DNA of 64,000 nucleotides from Streptomyces sp. NBC_00490 (GCF_036013645.1 NZ_CP107869.1:6014001-6078000), one strand, 5' to 3'; shown: positions 52,982 to 62,590, numbered from the stretch's first letter. Numbers and translations: made by a program. Notes: generated by a model not told the origin, from the letters alone.

Positions 52982-53689
52982 ATGCAGCTGAGGCTGCGCC
53001 AGTTCCGGCCCCGGACCGGGCCGCACGAGTACCGAGTCGTCCAGCCCCGCCACCCCCTGCGCCACACCTCTCTCACCGCCCCCGACCCCATCGGCCTGCT
53101 GCTCGGCGACCACGACGGGCTCAACCGGCTGGCCGGACTGTTCTCCTTCGCCGCCTACTCCCGCCACACCATCGTTCACGTCCCGCTGCGCGACGGAGTC
53201 CCGCCCGACGAGGGCTGGGGCGAGCGAGTCGACCTCGTCCTGGTCCACCACAGTCTCGGCCTGCGTGCCGGCCAGTGGCCCGAGCTGCGCCGGAAGCTCA
53301 CCCACGCCACCCCGCTGACCGTAGGCACGGACGAGGCCCGCACCGCGCGGGACGCGGAGTCCTGGCGTGCCCGCCACTCACGCGCGGACGCCCGGGACGA
53401 GCTGCGGCACGCCACTCACGCCCGGACGTTCTTCCTCTTCGGCAGCAGAGACGTCTTCGCCCAGACGGCCACCGAGTTCGCCTACGCGGCCGGCTGGGGG
53501 CCGCGTCAGAAGCATGTCGCCGAGGGGCACATGGCGTTCATGACGGCCCTCACCCTGGCCGAGCCGCCGAACACCGGCGGGCATCCCCTGGAGGTGGACA
53601 TCTGCTACAAGCCGTATCCGCCCTACGCGCACTTCAAGCAGCCGGGCGAGCGAGCCACTCGTCCACCCCGGCCAGCATGCTCGCCTTGA
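52982..53689 (+). CDS. Hypothetical protein
   Basis: A 235-residue soluble-looking protein without a family I can name. It starts with an Arg-rich strand region, followed by PDPIGLLLGDHDGLNRLAGL, DLVLVHHSLGLRAGQWPELR, THARTFFLFGSRDVFAQTAT and LEVDICYKPYPPYAHFKQ. The pattern of alternating strands and helices with a conserved-looking HH pair and GSRDVF would suit an alpha/beta protein. No signal peptide or membrane helix. Its last 56 bp overlap the add gene on the other strand, and the tail after HFKQP is likely unstructured. Confidence 0.6.
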   Translation: MQLRLRQFRPRTGPHEYRVVQPRHPLRHTSLTAPDPIGLLLGDHDGLNRLAGLFSFAAYSRHTIVHVPLRDGVPPDEGWGERVDLVLVHHSLGLRAGQWPELRRKLTHATPLTVGTDEARTARDAESWRARHSRADARDELRHATHARTFFLFGSRDVFAQTATEFAYAAGWGPRQKHVAEGHMAFMTALTLAEPPNTGGHPLEVDICYKPYPPYAHFKQPGERATRPPRPACSP

Positions 53690-54674
53690 CGCCCTCGGGC
53701 GCCGCGGAGGCCCGGATGGACTGCCGGGCCAGCTCCGCCAACTCCTGGTCCGTGAAGCCGTGGTGCTGCCGCGCGATCTCGTACTGGGCGGCCAGCCGCG
53801 ATCCGAAGAGCAGCGGGTCGTCGGCGCCGAGCGCCATCGGGACGCCCGCCTCGAACATCGTCCGCAGCGGCACGTCCTCGGGCTTCTCGTAGACGCCCAG
53901 CGCCACGTTGGAGGCGGGGCAGACCTCGCACGTCACGCCCCGGTCGGCGAGCCGCTTCAGCAGCCGCGGGTCGTCCGCCGCGCGCACCCCGTGCCCGATC
54001 CGGTTCGCCTCCAGGTCGTCGAGACAGTCCCGTACCGACGACGGTCCGGCCAGCTCGCCACCGTGCGGCGCCGACAGCAGCCCGCCCTCGCGCGCGATGT
54101 TGAAGGCCCGGTCGAAGTCCCGTGCCATGCCCCGGCGTTCGTCGTTCGAGAGGCCGAAGCCGACCACGCCCTTGTCCGCGTAGCGCACCGCCAGCCGGGC
54201 CAGCGTGCGGGCGTCCAGCGGATGCTTCATCCGGTTCGCGGCGACCAGCACCCGCATCCCGAGCCCGGTCTCGCGCGAGGTCGTCTCCACCGCGTCCAGG
54301 ATGATCTCCAGCGCAGGGATCAGCCCGCCGAGCCGTGGCGCGTACGACGTCGGGTCGACCTGGATCTCCAGCCACCTCGAGCCGTCGCGCACATCCTCCT
54401 CCGCGGCCTCCCGCACCAGCCGCCGGATGTCGTCGGGCTCGCGCAGACACGAGCGGGCCGCGTCGTACAGCCGCTGGAAACGGAACCAGCCCCGCTCGTC
54501 CGTCGCCCGCAGTTGCGGCGGTTCGCCGCTGGTCAGTGCTTCGGTCAGCGTCTCGGGCAGCCGTACTCCGTACTTGTCGGCCAGTTCCAGAACCGTCGCC
54601 GGGCGCATCGACCCGGTGAAGTGCAGGTGCAGATGGGCTTTCGGCAGCTCAGAGACATCACGTACACGCTCCAT
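53634..54674 (-). CDS. add: Adenosine deaminase family protein
   Basis: A 346-residue TIM-barrel zinc deaminase. LPKAHLHLHFTGSMRPATVL has the two metal His, LSAPHGGE the third His and the catalytic Glu (HAGE in most members), RIGHGVRA the His that orients water, and VPMALGADDPLLFG the Asp pair. All catalytic residues are present. Adenosine is the likely substrate, but Streptomyces also uses members of this family to deaminate aminodeoxyfutalosine in menaquinone synthesis, so that cannot be excluded. It follows the aminotransferase gene on the same strand but behind a strong terminator. Confidence 0.88.
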   Translation of the reverse strand: MERVRDVSELPKAHLHLHFTGSMRPATVLELADKYGVRLPETLTEALTSGEPPQLRATDERGWFRFQRLYDAARSCLREPDDIRRLVREAAEEDVRDGSRWLEIQVDPTSYAPRLGGLIPALEIILDAVETTSRETGLGMRVLVAANRMKHPLDARTLARLAVRYADKGVVGFGLSNDERRGMARDFDRAFNIAREGGLLSAPHGGELAGPSSVRDCLDDLEANRIGHGVRAADDPRLLKRLADRGVTCEVCPASNVALGVYEKPEDVPLRTMFEAGVPMALGADDPLLFGSRLAAQYEIARQHHGFTDQELAELARQSIRASAAPEGVKASMLAGVDEWLARPAA

Positions 54675-54744
54675 TCGAGGATCCTGCCGTACGTCACGGG
54701 TGTCCCGGTACCGCTTTCCCCTTTAGTGGTCTTGCTCGCACAAA

Positions 54745-54776
54745 AAAGCCACCCCCTCACGTGAGGGGGTGGCTTT
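54745..54776. terminator. Perfect 32-bp palindromic terminator
   Basis: AAAGCCACCCCCTCAC and GTGAGGGGGTGGCTTT are perfect complements, flanked by a run of A on the left (a T-run for the minus strand). It ends the aspartate aminotransferase transcript 17 bp after its stop and can work in both directions. Confidence 0.9.
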
Positions 54777-54792
54777 GGTTTTCACGGCGGGC

Positions 54793-56019
54793 TCAGTCCT
54801 GCGCCTCCGCCAGCAGCTTCTGGATCCGCGAGACACCCTCGACGAGATCCTCGTCGCCCAGGGCGTACGACAGCCGCAGATAGCCCGGCGTACCGAAGGC
54901 CTCACCCGGGACGACCGCGACCTCGGACTCCTCGAGGATCAGCGCGGCCAGTTCGACCGTGTCCTGCGGGCGCTTGCCGCGGATCTCCTTGCCGAGCAGA
55001 CCCTTGACCGACGGGTAGGCGTAGAAGGCGCCCTCGGGCTCCGGGCAGAGCACACCGTCGATCTCGTTGAGCATCCGCACGATCGTCTTGCGACGGCGGT
55101 CGAAGGCCTCCTTCATCTGCTCGACGGCCGACAGGTCGCCGGAGACCGCGGCCAGGGCAGCCACCTGGGCGACGTTGGAGACGTTCGACGTGGCGTGCGA
55201 CTGGAGGTTCGTCGCGGCCTTGACCACGTCCTTCGGGCCGATGACCCAGCCCACGCGCCAGCCGGTCATCGCGTACGTCTTCGCGACGCCGTTGACCACG
55301 ATCGTCCGGTCGGCCAGCTCCGGCACGACCACCGGCAGGGAGTGGAACTCCGCGTCGCCGTAGACGAGGTGCTCGTAGATCTCGTCGGTCAGGACCCACA
55401 GACCCTTGTCGGCGGCCCAGCGGCCGATCTCCTCGATCTGCGCGCGGGTGTAGACGGCGCCGGTCGGGTTGGAGGGGGAGACGAAGAGCAGGACCTTCGT
55501 GTTCTCCGTACGGGCCGCCTCCAGCTGTTCCACGGAGACCCGGTAGCCGGTCGTCTCGTCCGCGACGACCTCGACCGGGACACCGCCCGCGAGGCGGATC
55601 GACTCCGGATACGTCGTCCAGTACGGGGCCGGGACGATGACCTCGTCGCCCGGGTCGAGGATCGCGGCGAAGGCTTCGTAGATGGCCTGCTTGCCGCCGT
55701 TGGTCACCAGGACCTGGGAGGCGTCGACCTCGTAGCCGGAGTCGCGCAGCGTCTTCGCGGCGATCGCGGCCTTCAGCTCGGGCAGGCCGCCGGCCGGTGT
55801 GTAGCGGTGGTACTTCGGGTTCGAGCAGGCCTCGATGGCGGCCTGGACGATGTAGTCCGGGGTCGGGAAGTCGGGCTCACCGGCGCCGAAGCCGATCACC
55901 GGACGCCCGGCGGCCTTGAGGGCCTTGGCCTTGGCGTCCACGGCGAGGGTGGCGGACTCGGAGATCGCGCCGACTCGGGCGGAGACCCGGCGCGCGGTGG
56001 GAGGGGTTGCAGCGCTCAT
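54793..56019 (-). CDS. aspC: PLP-dependent aminotransferase (aspartate aminotransferase type)
   Basis: A 408-residue class I aminotransferase of subgroup Ib. [20 protein letters not shown] is the substrate-loop start and [15 protein letters not shown] the dimer contact. [10 protein letters not shown] holds the Asn, [11 protein letters not shown] the Asp and Tyr that bind PLP, and [17 protein letters not shown] the Schiff-base Lys. [20 protein letters not shown] near the end has the Arg that binds the substrate carboxylate. It interconverts aspartate and 2-oxoglutarate with oxaloacetate and glutamate. The ATG at 56019 lies 273 bp from the divergent tRNA-Trp. Confidence 0.93.
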   Translation of the reverse strand: MSAATPPTARRVSARVGAISESATLAVDAKAKALKAAGRPVIGFGAGEPDFPTPDYIVQAAIEACSNPKYHRYTPAGGLPELKAAIAAKTLRDSGYEVDASQVLVTNGGKQAIYEAFAAILDPGDEVIVPAPYWTTYPESIRLAGGVPVEVVADETTGYRVSVEQLEAARTENTKVLLFVSPSNPTGAVYTRAQIEEIGRWAADKGLWVLTDEIYEHLVYGDAEFHSLPVVVPELADRTIVVNGVAKTYAMTGWRVGWVIGPKDVVKAATNLQSHATSNVSNVAQVAALAAVSGDLSAVEQMKEAFDRRRKTIVRMLNEIDGVLCPEPEGAFYAYPSVKGLLGKEIRGKRPQDTVELAALILEESEVAVVPGEAFGTPGYLRLSYALGDEDLVEGVSRIQKLLAEAQD

Positions 56020-56291
56020 GGGCCCATCGTTCCAGACCGGAAACGCCAGCGGCACACGGGTTTCACAGACTGAACACGCACTGAACAACCGTCCGGATTC
56101 GCGCGATGGCCTGGGTGATCTTCGGCAGCCGTGCTGACGATCTTCCGTCGGCAAAGCCCGTACGGGCGCTTTCTGTTCGACGGGGGACTCCGGAACACGT
56201 ACACTCTCACCTCGTTGGCCTCACAACGGCCGTACTCATCCGGTGCACACCGAGCACCCGGGCGGATGCGGTACGTTTGGGAGAACCACAA

Positions 56292-56364
56292 AGGGTCGTA
56301 GCTCAATTGGTAGAGCACCGGTCTCCAAAACCGGCGGTTGGGGGTTCAAGTCCCTCCGGCCCTG
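56292..56364 (+). tRNA. tRNA-Trp (CCA)
   Basis: A 73-nt tRNA. The acceptor AGGGTCG pairs with CGGCCCT (one G-U pair) with discriminator G. The anticodon loop CTCCAAA gives CCA. The T loop is TTCAAGT. It precedes secE by 106 bp, the order conserved in actinobacteria. Confidence 0.95.
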
Positions 56365-56470
56365 CTACACACACCGCCAGGATGTGTACGCATGTACGTA
56401 CAGGTAATGCACCGCCGTGCGGCTCAGACCGGGCGCGGCACGGCCACGACCCGGGAACAGGTGAGGACGA

Positions 56471-56755
56471 ATGGCGGATGCCGTGGGCTCCATCGACACG
56501 CCTGATGCCCAGGATGAGGCGTCAGAGTCGAAGAAGACCCGCAAGGGCGGTAAGCGTGCCAAGAAGGGCCCGCTGAAGCGTCTTGCCCTCTTCTACCGGC
56601 AGATCGTCGCGGAGCTTCGCAAGGTCGTCTGGCCTTCGCGGAGCCAGCTGACCACCTACACGACCGTGGTGATCGTCTTCGTGATCGTCATGATCGGCCT
56701 GGTCACCGTGATTGACTATGGACTCGACCACGCCGCCAAGTACGTTTTCGGCTGA
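56471..56755 (+). CDS. secE: Preprotein translocase subunit SecE
   Basis: A 94-residue single-span membrane protein that clamps SecY in the Sec translocon. The first ~40 residues are an acidic then basic lead (SESKKTRKGGKRAKKGPLKR). The amphipathic helix LALFYRQIVAELRKVVWPSR has the family's ELRKVVWP motif, followed by QLTTYTTVVIVFVIVMIGLV as the membrane helix. Eighty-one bp separate it from nusG. Confidence 0.95.
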   Translation: MADAVGSIDTPDAQDEASESKKTRKGGKRAKKGPLKRLALFYRQIVAELRKVVWPSRSQLTTYTTVVIVFVIVMIGLVTVIDYGLDHAAKYVFG

Positions 56756-56836
56756 GCAACGTTGCGAAGGGCGCCGCGGTTACCGGCGCCCCTTTCGCAT
56801 GTTCCACCCCTATGTATCCAGGAAGAAGCAGCCACC

Positions 56837-57706
56837 GTGTCTGACCAGAACCTGAACGACGCCATCGAGCCGGACGAGTCCGTGGAAGACGAGCTCGACA
56901 TCATCGAGGGCGCGGACGAGGACCTGGACGAGGTCGAGGCTGCCGACACCGAGGCGGGCGAGCCCGCCGAGGAAGCCGCTCTCCACGTCGAGGACGAGTC
57001 CGACGAAGACGCCGAGGCCGAGTCCGGCGGCGACATCGAAGCCGTCGAGGACGAGGAAGAGGACGCCGAGGAGGAGCCGGCCGAGCCGGTGGACCCCGTC
57101 GTCGCCCTGCGCGAGGAACTGCGCACCCTCCCCGGCGAGTGGTACGTCATCCACACCTACGCCGGTTACGAGAACCGCGTGAAGACCAACCTGGAACAGC
57201 GCGCCGTCTCGCTGAACGTCGAGGACTACATCTTCGCCGCCGAGGTGCCCCAGGAAGAGGTCGTCCAGATCAAGAACGGCGACCGCAAGACGATCCGTCA
57301 GAACAAGCTCCCCGGCTACGTGCTGGTGCGCATGGACCTGACGAACGAGTCCTGGGGCGTCGTCCGCAACACCCCCGGCGTCACCGGCTTCGTGGGCAAC
57401 GCCTACGACCCGTACCCGCTGACCCTGGACGAGATCGTCAAGATGCTCGCCCCGGAGGCCGAGGAGAAGGCCGCCCGCGAGGCCGCCGAGGCCGAGGGCA
57501 AGCCCGCTCCGCAGCGCAAGGTCGAGGTCCAGGTGCTGGACTTCGAGGTCGGCGACTCGGTCACCGTCACCGACGGCCCGTTCGCCACGCTGCAGGCCAC
57601 GATCAACGAGATCAACGCCGACTCGAAGAAGGTCAAGGGCCTCGTCGAGATCTTCGGCCGCGAGACGCCGGTCGAGCTCTCCTTCGACCAGATCCAGAAG
57701 AACTAG
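56837..57706 (+). CDS. nusG: Transcription antitermination/termination factor NusG
   Basis: A 289-residue transcription elongation factor. The first ~95 residues are strongly acidic ([20 protein letters not shown] and similar), an actinobacterial extension. The NGN domain starts at [20 protein letters not shown], with [40 protein letters not shown] and [10 protein letters not shown]. The KOW domain is [20 protein letters not shown] to [18 protein letters not shown] contacts RNA polymerase, and KOW binds Rho or S10. The start is GTG 56837 behind AGGAAGAAG. A strong terminator separates it from rplK. Confidence 0.95.
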   Translation: MSDQNLNDAIEPDESVEDELDIIEGADEDLDEVEAADTEAGEPAEEAALHVEDESDEDAEAESGGDIEAVEDEEEDAEEEPAEPVDPVVALREELRTLPGEWYVIHTYAGYENRVKTNLEQRAVSLNVEDYIFAAEVPQEEVVQIKNGDRKTIRQNKLPGYVLVRMDLTNESWGVVRNTPGVTGFVGNAYDPYPLTLDEIVKMLAPEAEEKAAREAAEAEGKPAPQRKVEVQVLDFEVGDSVTVTDGPFATLQATINEINADSKKVKGLVEIFGRETPVELSFDQIQKN

Positions 57707-57727
57707 CTTCGTCTGGAGCACAAGCCT

Positions 57728-57777
57728 CCGAGCAGGTCAGACAGGCTTTCGCAGCCGGTCTGACCTGCTCGGTTTTT
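57728..57777 (+). terminator. Intrinsic terminator between nusG and rplK
   Basis: CCGAGCAGGTCAGAC (57728-57742) pairs perfectly with GTCTGACCTGCTCGG (57758-57772), followed by TTTTT. It is one of the strongest terminators here and divides secE-nusG from the ribosomal protein genes. Confidence 0.92.
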
Positions 57778-57875
57778 GGCCGCGCACAGATACCCGTTAT
57801 CGTTGTGCGGTATGCCTCCATCCGGATCATCCGGACCGGACGGCTGAAAACTCTCACTAGGACCCGGAGAGAGCA

Positions 57876-58310
57876 ATGCCTCCCAAGAAGAAGAAGGTCA
57901 CGGGGCTCATCAAGCTCCAGATCAACGCCGGTGCGGCCAACCCCGCGCCGCCGGTCGGCCCCGCGCTCGGCCAGCACGGCGTCAACATCATGGAGTTCTG
58001 CAAGGCCTACAACGCCGCGACCGAGTCGCAGCGTGGCTGGGTGATCCCGGTGGAGATCACGGTCTACGAGGACCGCTCCTTCACCTTCATCACCAAGACG
58101 CCGCCGGCCGCGAAGATGATCCTCAAGGCCGCGGGTGTCGAGAAGGGCTCTGGCGAGCCGCACAAGACCAAGGTCGCCAAGATCACCGAGGCGCAGGTCC
58201 GCGAGATCGCCACGACCAAGCTTCCCGACCTGAACGCCAACGACCTGGACGCCGCGTCGAAGATCATCGCCGGCACCGCCCGCTCCATGGGCATCACGGT
58301 CGAGGGCTGA
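57876..58310 (+). CDS. rplK: 50S ribosomal protein L11
   Basis: A 144-residue ribosomal protein of the GTPase-associated centre, which binds 23S rRNA and is the site of thiostrepton action and stringent factor activation. [20 protein letters not shown] then [20 protein letters not shown] is the universal N-terminal domain with the proline-rich helix. [20 protein letters not shown] and [15 protein letters not shown] complete it. A weak promoter (TTGGCC, 16 bp, TATCGT) may lie right after the upstream terminator. rplA follows after 83 bp. Confidence 0.97.
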
Positions 58311-58393
58311 ACCCCAGCCTCGTAGCACCTTCGTAGCACCGTGGCAGGGCCTGCTCGGCCCGTACCACGACTCCTCAAGACACTGGAGCAGTA

Positions 58394-59119
58394 GTGAGCA
58401 AGCGCAGCAAGTCCCTCCGCGCTGCGGACGCCAAGATCGACCGGGAAAAGCTCTACGCCCCGCTCGAGGCCGTCCGTCTCGCCAAGGAGACCTCCACGAC
58501 CAAGTTCGACGGCACCGTCGAGGTCGCCTTCCGTCTGGGTGTCGACCCGCGTAAGGCCGACCAGATGGTCCGTGGCACCGTGAACCTTCCGCACGGCACC
58601 GGTAAGACCGCCCGGGTCCTGGTCTTCGCGACCGGCGACCGTGCCGAGGCCGCGCGTGCCGCGGGCGCCGACATCGTCGGCGCCGACGAGCTCATCGACG
58701 AGGTTTCGAAGGGCCGCCTGGACTTCGACGCCGTCGTCGCCACCCCGGACCTCATGGGCAAGGTCGGCCGCCTCGGCCGCGTGCTCGGTCCGCGTGGTCT
58801 GATGCCGAACCCGAAGACCGGCACCGTGACCCCGGACGTGACCAAAGCCGTCACCGAGATCAAGGGCGGCAAGATCGAGTTCCGCGTCGACAAGCACTCG
58901 AACCTGCACTTCATCATCGGCAAGACGTCGTTCGACGACGAGAAGCTGGTGGAGAACTACGGCGCCGCGCTGGAGGAGATCCTCCGTCTGAAGCCGTCCG
59001 CCGCCAAGGGCCGTTACATCAAGAAGGCCGCCGTCTCCACCACCATCGGTCCCGGCATCCCGGTCGACCCGAACCGCACCCGCAACCTCCTCGTCGAGGA
59101 GGACCCGGCCGCCGTCTGA
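58394..59119 (+). CDS. rplA: 50S ribosomal protein L1
   Basis: A 241-residue ribosomal protein that binds the L1 stalk of 23S rRNA and usually represses its own operon by binding the mRNA leader. [20 protein letters not shown] opens the rRNA-binding domain, [20 protein letters not shown] then [10 protein letters not shown] is the central signature, and [20 protein letters not shown] closes it. The start is GTG 58394 behind TGGAG. A terminator follows the gene. Confidence 0.97.
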   Translation: MSKRSKSLRAADAKIDREKLYAPLEAVRLAKETSTTKFDGTVEVAFRLGVDPRKADQMVRGTVNLPHGTGKTARVLVFATGDRAEAARAAGADIVGADELIDEVSKGRLDFDAVVATPDLMGKVGRLGRVLGPRGLMPNPKTGTVTPDVTKAVTEIKGGKIEFRVDKHSNLHFIIGKTSFDDEKLVENYGAALEEILRLKPSAAKGRYIKKAAVSTTIGPGIPVDPNRTRNLLVEEDPAAV

Positions 59120-59152
59120 TCCGACGGCAGTCGCGTCGCGATACGCGTTCTT

Positions 59153-59193
59153 GAGGCGGGCCCCGCAACCTTTCGAGGTGCGGGGCCCGTCTC
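59153..59193 (+). terminator. Terminator after rplA
   Basis: CGGGCCCCGCA pairs perfectly with TGCGGGGCCCG, extended outward by GAG/CTC with one mismatch between, loop ACCTTTCGAGG, followed by ATTTCC. Confidence 0.85.
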
Positions 59194-59262
59194 ATTTCCC
59201 GGTACGTGTGTCAGTGCTCCGCGCTAACGTGCGGACACAGCAACCGCATTGGGGTGGGACGA

Positions 59263-60177
59263 ATGAAGAGCACGACCATGCGCCGGACGGCTCTGGCGAT
59301 CGCGACAGCGACCGCGCTGACCGGCCTGGCTGCCTGTACGTCCTCGGGTGACTCGGGAGGCTCCGGCGACGACAAGGCGTCCGGCAAGGACACGAGCGAC
59401 CTCAGCCCCGTGGCGGCCCTGCGCTCCGCCGAGAAGTCCACCGAGGCCGCCGACTCCGCCAAGGTCGAGTCCACGACCACGGTGGGCACGATGATGTCCA
59501 TGACCGCCGACGGGGCCCTCGGCTGGGGCGACGGCATCACCGGCACCATGACCATCGAGTACACCGGCGGCACCATGGCCGACACCATGCGCCAGCTGGG
59601 CAGCACGTCGATGGAGGCCCGCTATCTGCCCGACGCCTACTACGCGAAGATGGGCGACCAGTTCGCCGAGCAGGCCGGCGGCAAGCACTGGATCCGCTAC
59701 GACTACGACGACCTCGCGGACCTCGGCGGCGGCTCCGGCGCCTACCTCCGCGACCAGATGCAGAACACCACGCCCAACCAGTCGGTGAAGCTGCTGCTGG
59801 CCTCCGGGGACGTGAAGAAGGTCGGCGCGGAGAAGGTCCGCGGCCAGGAGACCACGCACTACTCGGGCACCGTCGACGTCGCCGATCTCGCCGGCAAGAA
59901 CTCCAGCCTCAGCGCGAGCCAGCTCGCCGACCTCAAGAAGCAGCTCGAACAGGCGGGCGTGACCACACAGCAGGTCGACATCTGGGTCGACGACCAGGAT
60001 CTGCTGGTCAAGAAGGTCGAGAAGGGCAAGATGGCCACCGGAGACCTGACCCAGACCGCCTACTACAGCGACTACGGCGTGAAGATCTCCGCCGAGGAGC
60101 CCGCGGCCGGCGACACCCAGGACTTCAAGGAGCTGCTGGAGAAGCAGGGCGGCACCGTCGCCGGCACCACGTCCTGA
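59263..60177 (+). CDS. Lipoprotein, LppX/LprAFG-like, paralogue 1
   Basis: A 304-residue exported lipoprotein. The signal peptide ends in a lipobox (GLAAC, Cys at about residue 23), followed by a Ser/Gly/Asp linker to about residue 45. The rest has the half-barrel pattern of LppX/LprG/LolA-like proteins: VAALRSAEKSTEAADSAKVE, then alternating strands, HWIRYDYDDLADLG, TTHYSGTVDVADLA and VDIWVDDQDLLVKKVEKGKM. Members bind lipids or support lipid transport in mycobacteria; the role in Streptomyces is unknown. ATG 59263 follows GGGGTGGGAC. It is followed by a paralogue and the two sit inside the ribosomal protein region. Confidence 0.75.
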   Translation: MKSTTMRRTALAIATATALTGLAACTSSGDSGGSGDDKASGKDTSDLSPVAALRSAEKSTEAADSAKVESTTTVGTMMSMTADGALGWGDGITGTMTIEYTGGTMADTMRQLGSTSMEARYLPDAYYAKMGDQFAEQAGGKHWIRYDYDDLADLGGGSGAYLRDQMQNTTPNQSVKLLLASGDVKKVGAEKVRGQETTHYSGTVDVADLAGKNSSLSASQLADLKKQLEQAGVTTQQVDIWVDDQDLLVKKVEKGKMATGDLTQTAYYSDYGVKISAEEPAAGDTQDFKELLEKQGGTVAGTTS

Positions 60178-60270
60178 CAGGGGCCGGAAACCAGGGGGAC
60201 GGGGGAGTCCCACGGGGGCTATGGTCCTGGTCGAACTTTCAACAGACATCACTCGGTCCAGGGGGGACTC

Positions 60271-61212
60271 ATGAGCATGTCCATACGCGGCCCGGTACGC
60301 CGTAGTGGTGCGGGGGCCGTCGCGGCGGCCATGCTGCTGGCGGGAGCCGTGGCCTGCAGCGGCGGGGGAGAGAAGAACGACGCCACGGGTACGGGCGCGA
60401 AGACGGGCAAGAAACGTTCCGTCACGCAGGTCATCACCGCGGCGTACAAGAAGACGGCCGAGGCCAAGTCCGCCCGGGTCAACATGACCATGTCGGTGCC
60501 GGGCGCGGACGGCGGCGAGATGACCATGAGCGGGATCATGGGCTGGGACCCGACCCTCATGGACATGACGATGAAGGGCTCCGCTCTCGCCGCGGACGCG
60601 GACATGCCCAGGAACGCCCGCATCATCTGGCAGAACGACGTCGTGTACGTCGACGCCGGCGCGGCCGCCGCCAAGGAGATGGACGGCAAGCGCTGGATGA
60701 AGCTCGACCTCGGGGCCATGGCCGAGGAGGCCGCGAAGTCCGGGGACGACGAGCTCACCAAGGGGCTGACCGGCGGCCTGGAGGACATGAACCAGGACCC
60801 CGCCCAGCAGCTGGCGATGCTCCTGGACTCCCCCTACCTCAAGCACGTGGGCAGCGAGAAGATCGACGGGGCCGACACCGAGCACTACAAGGGCACCCTC
60901 ACCGTCGAGGAGATGATGGCGACCAACAAGTCGCTGGACGTCCTGGAGCCCAAGGAGCGCAAGGAGCTCCTGGCCGGCATGAAGAAGGCCGGCATCAAGG
61001 GCTACGACACCGAGGTCTGGGTCAACGAGGACGACCTCCCGGTCCGCATGGACGTCGGCATCAGCAGCCCGGAGGGCACCGTCGAGATGAGCATGAAGCT
61101 CTCCGACTACGGTGCGAAGGCCGAGGTCCAGGTGCCGCCGGCCGCCCAGACCTTCGACCTGATGGAGATGCTCAAGGAGCTCGGAGCGAGCGGCGATCTC
61201 AGCGGGAGCTGA
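60271..61212 (+). CDS. Lipoprotein, LppX/LprAFG-like, paralogue 2
   Basis: A 313-residue lipoprotein with the same plan as its neighbour. The lipobox is GAVAC (Cys near residue 29), then a Gly/Lys linker, then VTQVITAAYKKTAEAKSARV and a beta-rich domain with KRWMKLDLGAMAEEAAKSGD, ADTEHYKGTLTVEEMMATNK and YDTEVWVNEDDLPVRMDVGI. It is unusually rich in Met (MTMSV, MEDMTMK-like segments). Sequence similarity to paralogue 1 is clear mainly in the EHY/HYSGT-V and D-WVDD motifs, so the duplication is old. It ends 50 bp before the rplJ leader. Confidence 0.75.
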   Translation: MSMSIRGPVRRSGAGAVAAAMLLAGAVACSGGGEKNDATGTGAKTGKKRSVTQVITAAYKKTAEAKSARVNMTMSVPGADGGEMTMSGIMGWDPTLMDMTMKGSALAADADMPRNARIIWQNDVVYVDAGAAAAKEMDGKRWMKLDLGAMAEEAAKSGDDELTKGLTGGLEDMNQDPAQQLAMLLDSPYLKHVGSEKIDGADTEHYKGTLTVEEMMATNKSLDVLEPKERKELLAGMKKAGIKGYDTEVWVNEDDLPVRMDVGISSPEGTVEMSMKLSDYGAKAEVQVPPAAQTFDLMEMLKELGASGDLSGS

Positions 61213-61255
61213 GCACCGTAGGTCCCGATTTGCTTGACGGTGACCGGGTCACGTA

Positions 61256-61498
61256 CTCTCCTGAAGAAGCCAAAGACCGCTGGTCGTTGCCGTGCTCTCG
61301 CAAGAGGGTTCGGTGGCCGAAGGATCCGCTGAAAATCGCGGACGACCCGCGCAGGTGACTGTGGATGTGCTCCCGGAGTTCGCTGCTCGACAGCGTGCGA
61401 GTACCGGTCGAGCTACGCCCCGTGCGCCTGCGCCGGGGCGTTTCGTTTTCTGTAGCCCCTTCTGAGCGGTCCTCATCACCCGGAAGGAGGCCACGCTT
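61256..61498 (+). ncRNA. L10 leader RNA (rplJL autoregulatory leader)
   Basis: The 5' leader of rplJ has GAAGCCAAAGACCGCTGGTC, then GGCCGAAGGATCC and CGCAGGTGACTG, which match the kink-turn L10-L12 binding structure in other actinobacteria. It ends in a hairpin ACGCCCC/GGGGCGT at 61415-61441 followed by TTTCGTTTTC, which looks like an attenuator. L10 (with L12) binding normally represses translation or promotes termination. Upstream, TTGCTT or TTGACG near 61230-61239 and TACTCT at 61254 may form the promoter. Confidence 0.7.
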
Positions 61499-62029
61499 AT
61501 GGCAAGGCCCGACAAGGCTGCCGCGGTAGCCGAGCTCGCGGACCAGTTCCGCAGCTCGAACGCCGCTGTGCTGACCGAGTACCGGGGTCTCACCGTGGCG
61601 CAGCTCAAGACGCTGCGCCGTTCGCTCGGTGACGACGCCCAGTACGCCGTGGTGAAGAACACGCTGACCAAGATCGCGGCCAACGAGGCCGGGATCTCCA
61701 CGCTCGACGACCTGTTCAACGGTCCGACGGCGGTTGCCTTCATCTCCGGTGACCCGGTGACGTCGGCGAAGGGTCTTCGTGACTTCGCCAAGGACAACCC
61801 GAACCTCGTCATCAAGGGCGGTGTCCTTGACGGTAAGGCGCTGTCCGCCGACGAGATCAAGAAGCTCGCGGACCTCGAGTCCCGCGAGGTTCTGCTCAGC
61901 AAGCTGGCTGGTGCGTTCAAGGGCAAGCAGTCCCAGGCTGCCTCGCTCTTCCAGGCGCTCCCCTCGAAGTTCGTCCGCACCGCGGAGGCGCTTCGTGCCA
62001 AGAAGGCCGAGCAGGGCGGTGCCGAGTAA
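61499..62029 (+). CDS. rplJ: 50S ribosomal protein L10
   Basis: A 176-residue stalk-base protein that anchors L7/L12 dimers on 23S rRNA and binds its own leader. [40 protein letters not shown] and [15 protein letters not shown] form the RNA-binding domain, [20 protein letters not shown] the middle, and the C-terminal helix ([20 protein letters not shown]) binds L12. AAGGAGG precedes the ATG ideally. rplL follows after 110 bp. Confidence 0.97.
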   Translation: MARPDKAAAVAELADQFRSSNAAVLTEYRGLTVAQLKTLRRSLGDDAQYAVVKNTLTKIAANEAGISTLDDLFNGPTAVAFISGDPVTSAKGLRDFAKDNPNLVIKGGVLDGKALSADEIKKLADLESREVLLSKLAGAFKGKQSQAASLFQALPSKFVRTAEALRAKKAEQGGAE

Positions 62030-62139
62030 TTCGGCTCGCGCATTGACCGCCGCCTGAGGCGACGGTCGCAGCGGGCCGAACGTACGCCCGCCTCACATGT
62101 ACATCCGGCACCAGCCGAATTAGTGGAAGGATCGCCCAC

Positions 62140-62523
62140 ATGGCGACGAAGCTGTCCCAGGAAGAGCTGCTCGAGCAGTTCGAGTCCCTCACCCTCATCG
62201 AGCTCTCCGAGTTCGTGAAGGCGTTCGAGGAGAAGTTCGACGTCACCGCCGCCGCCGCGGTTGCCGCCGCCCCCGCCGGCCCGGCCGCTGCCGCCGAGGT
62301 CGCTGAGGAGCAGGACGAGTTCGACGTCATCCTCACCGGCGCCGGTGACAAGAAGATCCAGGTCATCAAGGTCGTGCGTGAGCTGACCTCCCTGGGTCTG
62401 AAGGAGGCCAAGGACCTCGTGGACGGCGCCCCGAAGCCCGTCGTCGAGAAGGTCGCCAAGGAGGCCGCTGAGAAGGCCGCCGAGGCGCTCAAGGGCGCCG
62501 GCGCGTCCGTCGAGGTCAAGTAA
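62140..62523 (+). CDS. rplL: 50S ribosomal protein L7/L12
   Basis: A 127-residue stalk protein that recruits translational GTPases. The N-terminal dimer helix pair is [20 protein letters not shown] and [11 protein letters not shown], followed by the Ala-rich hinge [20 protein letters not shown]. The C-terminal factor-binding domain has [20 protein letters not shown], then [19 protein letters not shown] and a closing [21 protein letters not shown] terminator-like hairpin follows. Confidence 0.98.
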   Translation: MATKLSQEELLEQFESLTLIELSEFVKAFEEKFDVTAAAAVAAAPAGPAAAAEVAEEQDEFDVILTGAGDKKIQVIKVVRELTSLGLKEAKDLVDGAPKPVVEKVAKEAAEKAAEALKGAGASVEVK

Positions 62524-62590
62524 CACCTCACGGGTCCGCACGGACTCGCGCGAGCTACGGGCCTCGTAAGAGGGCTGTAACGCTGACGCA

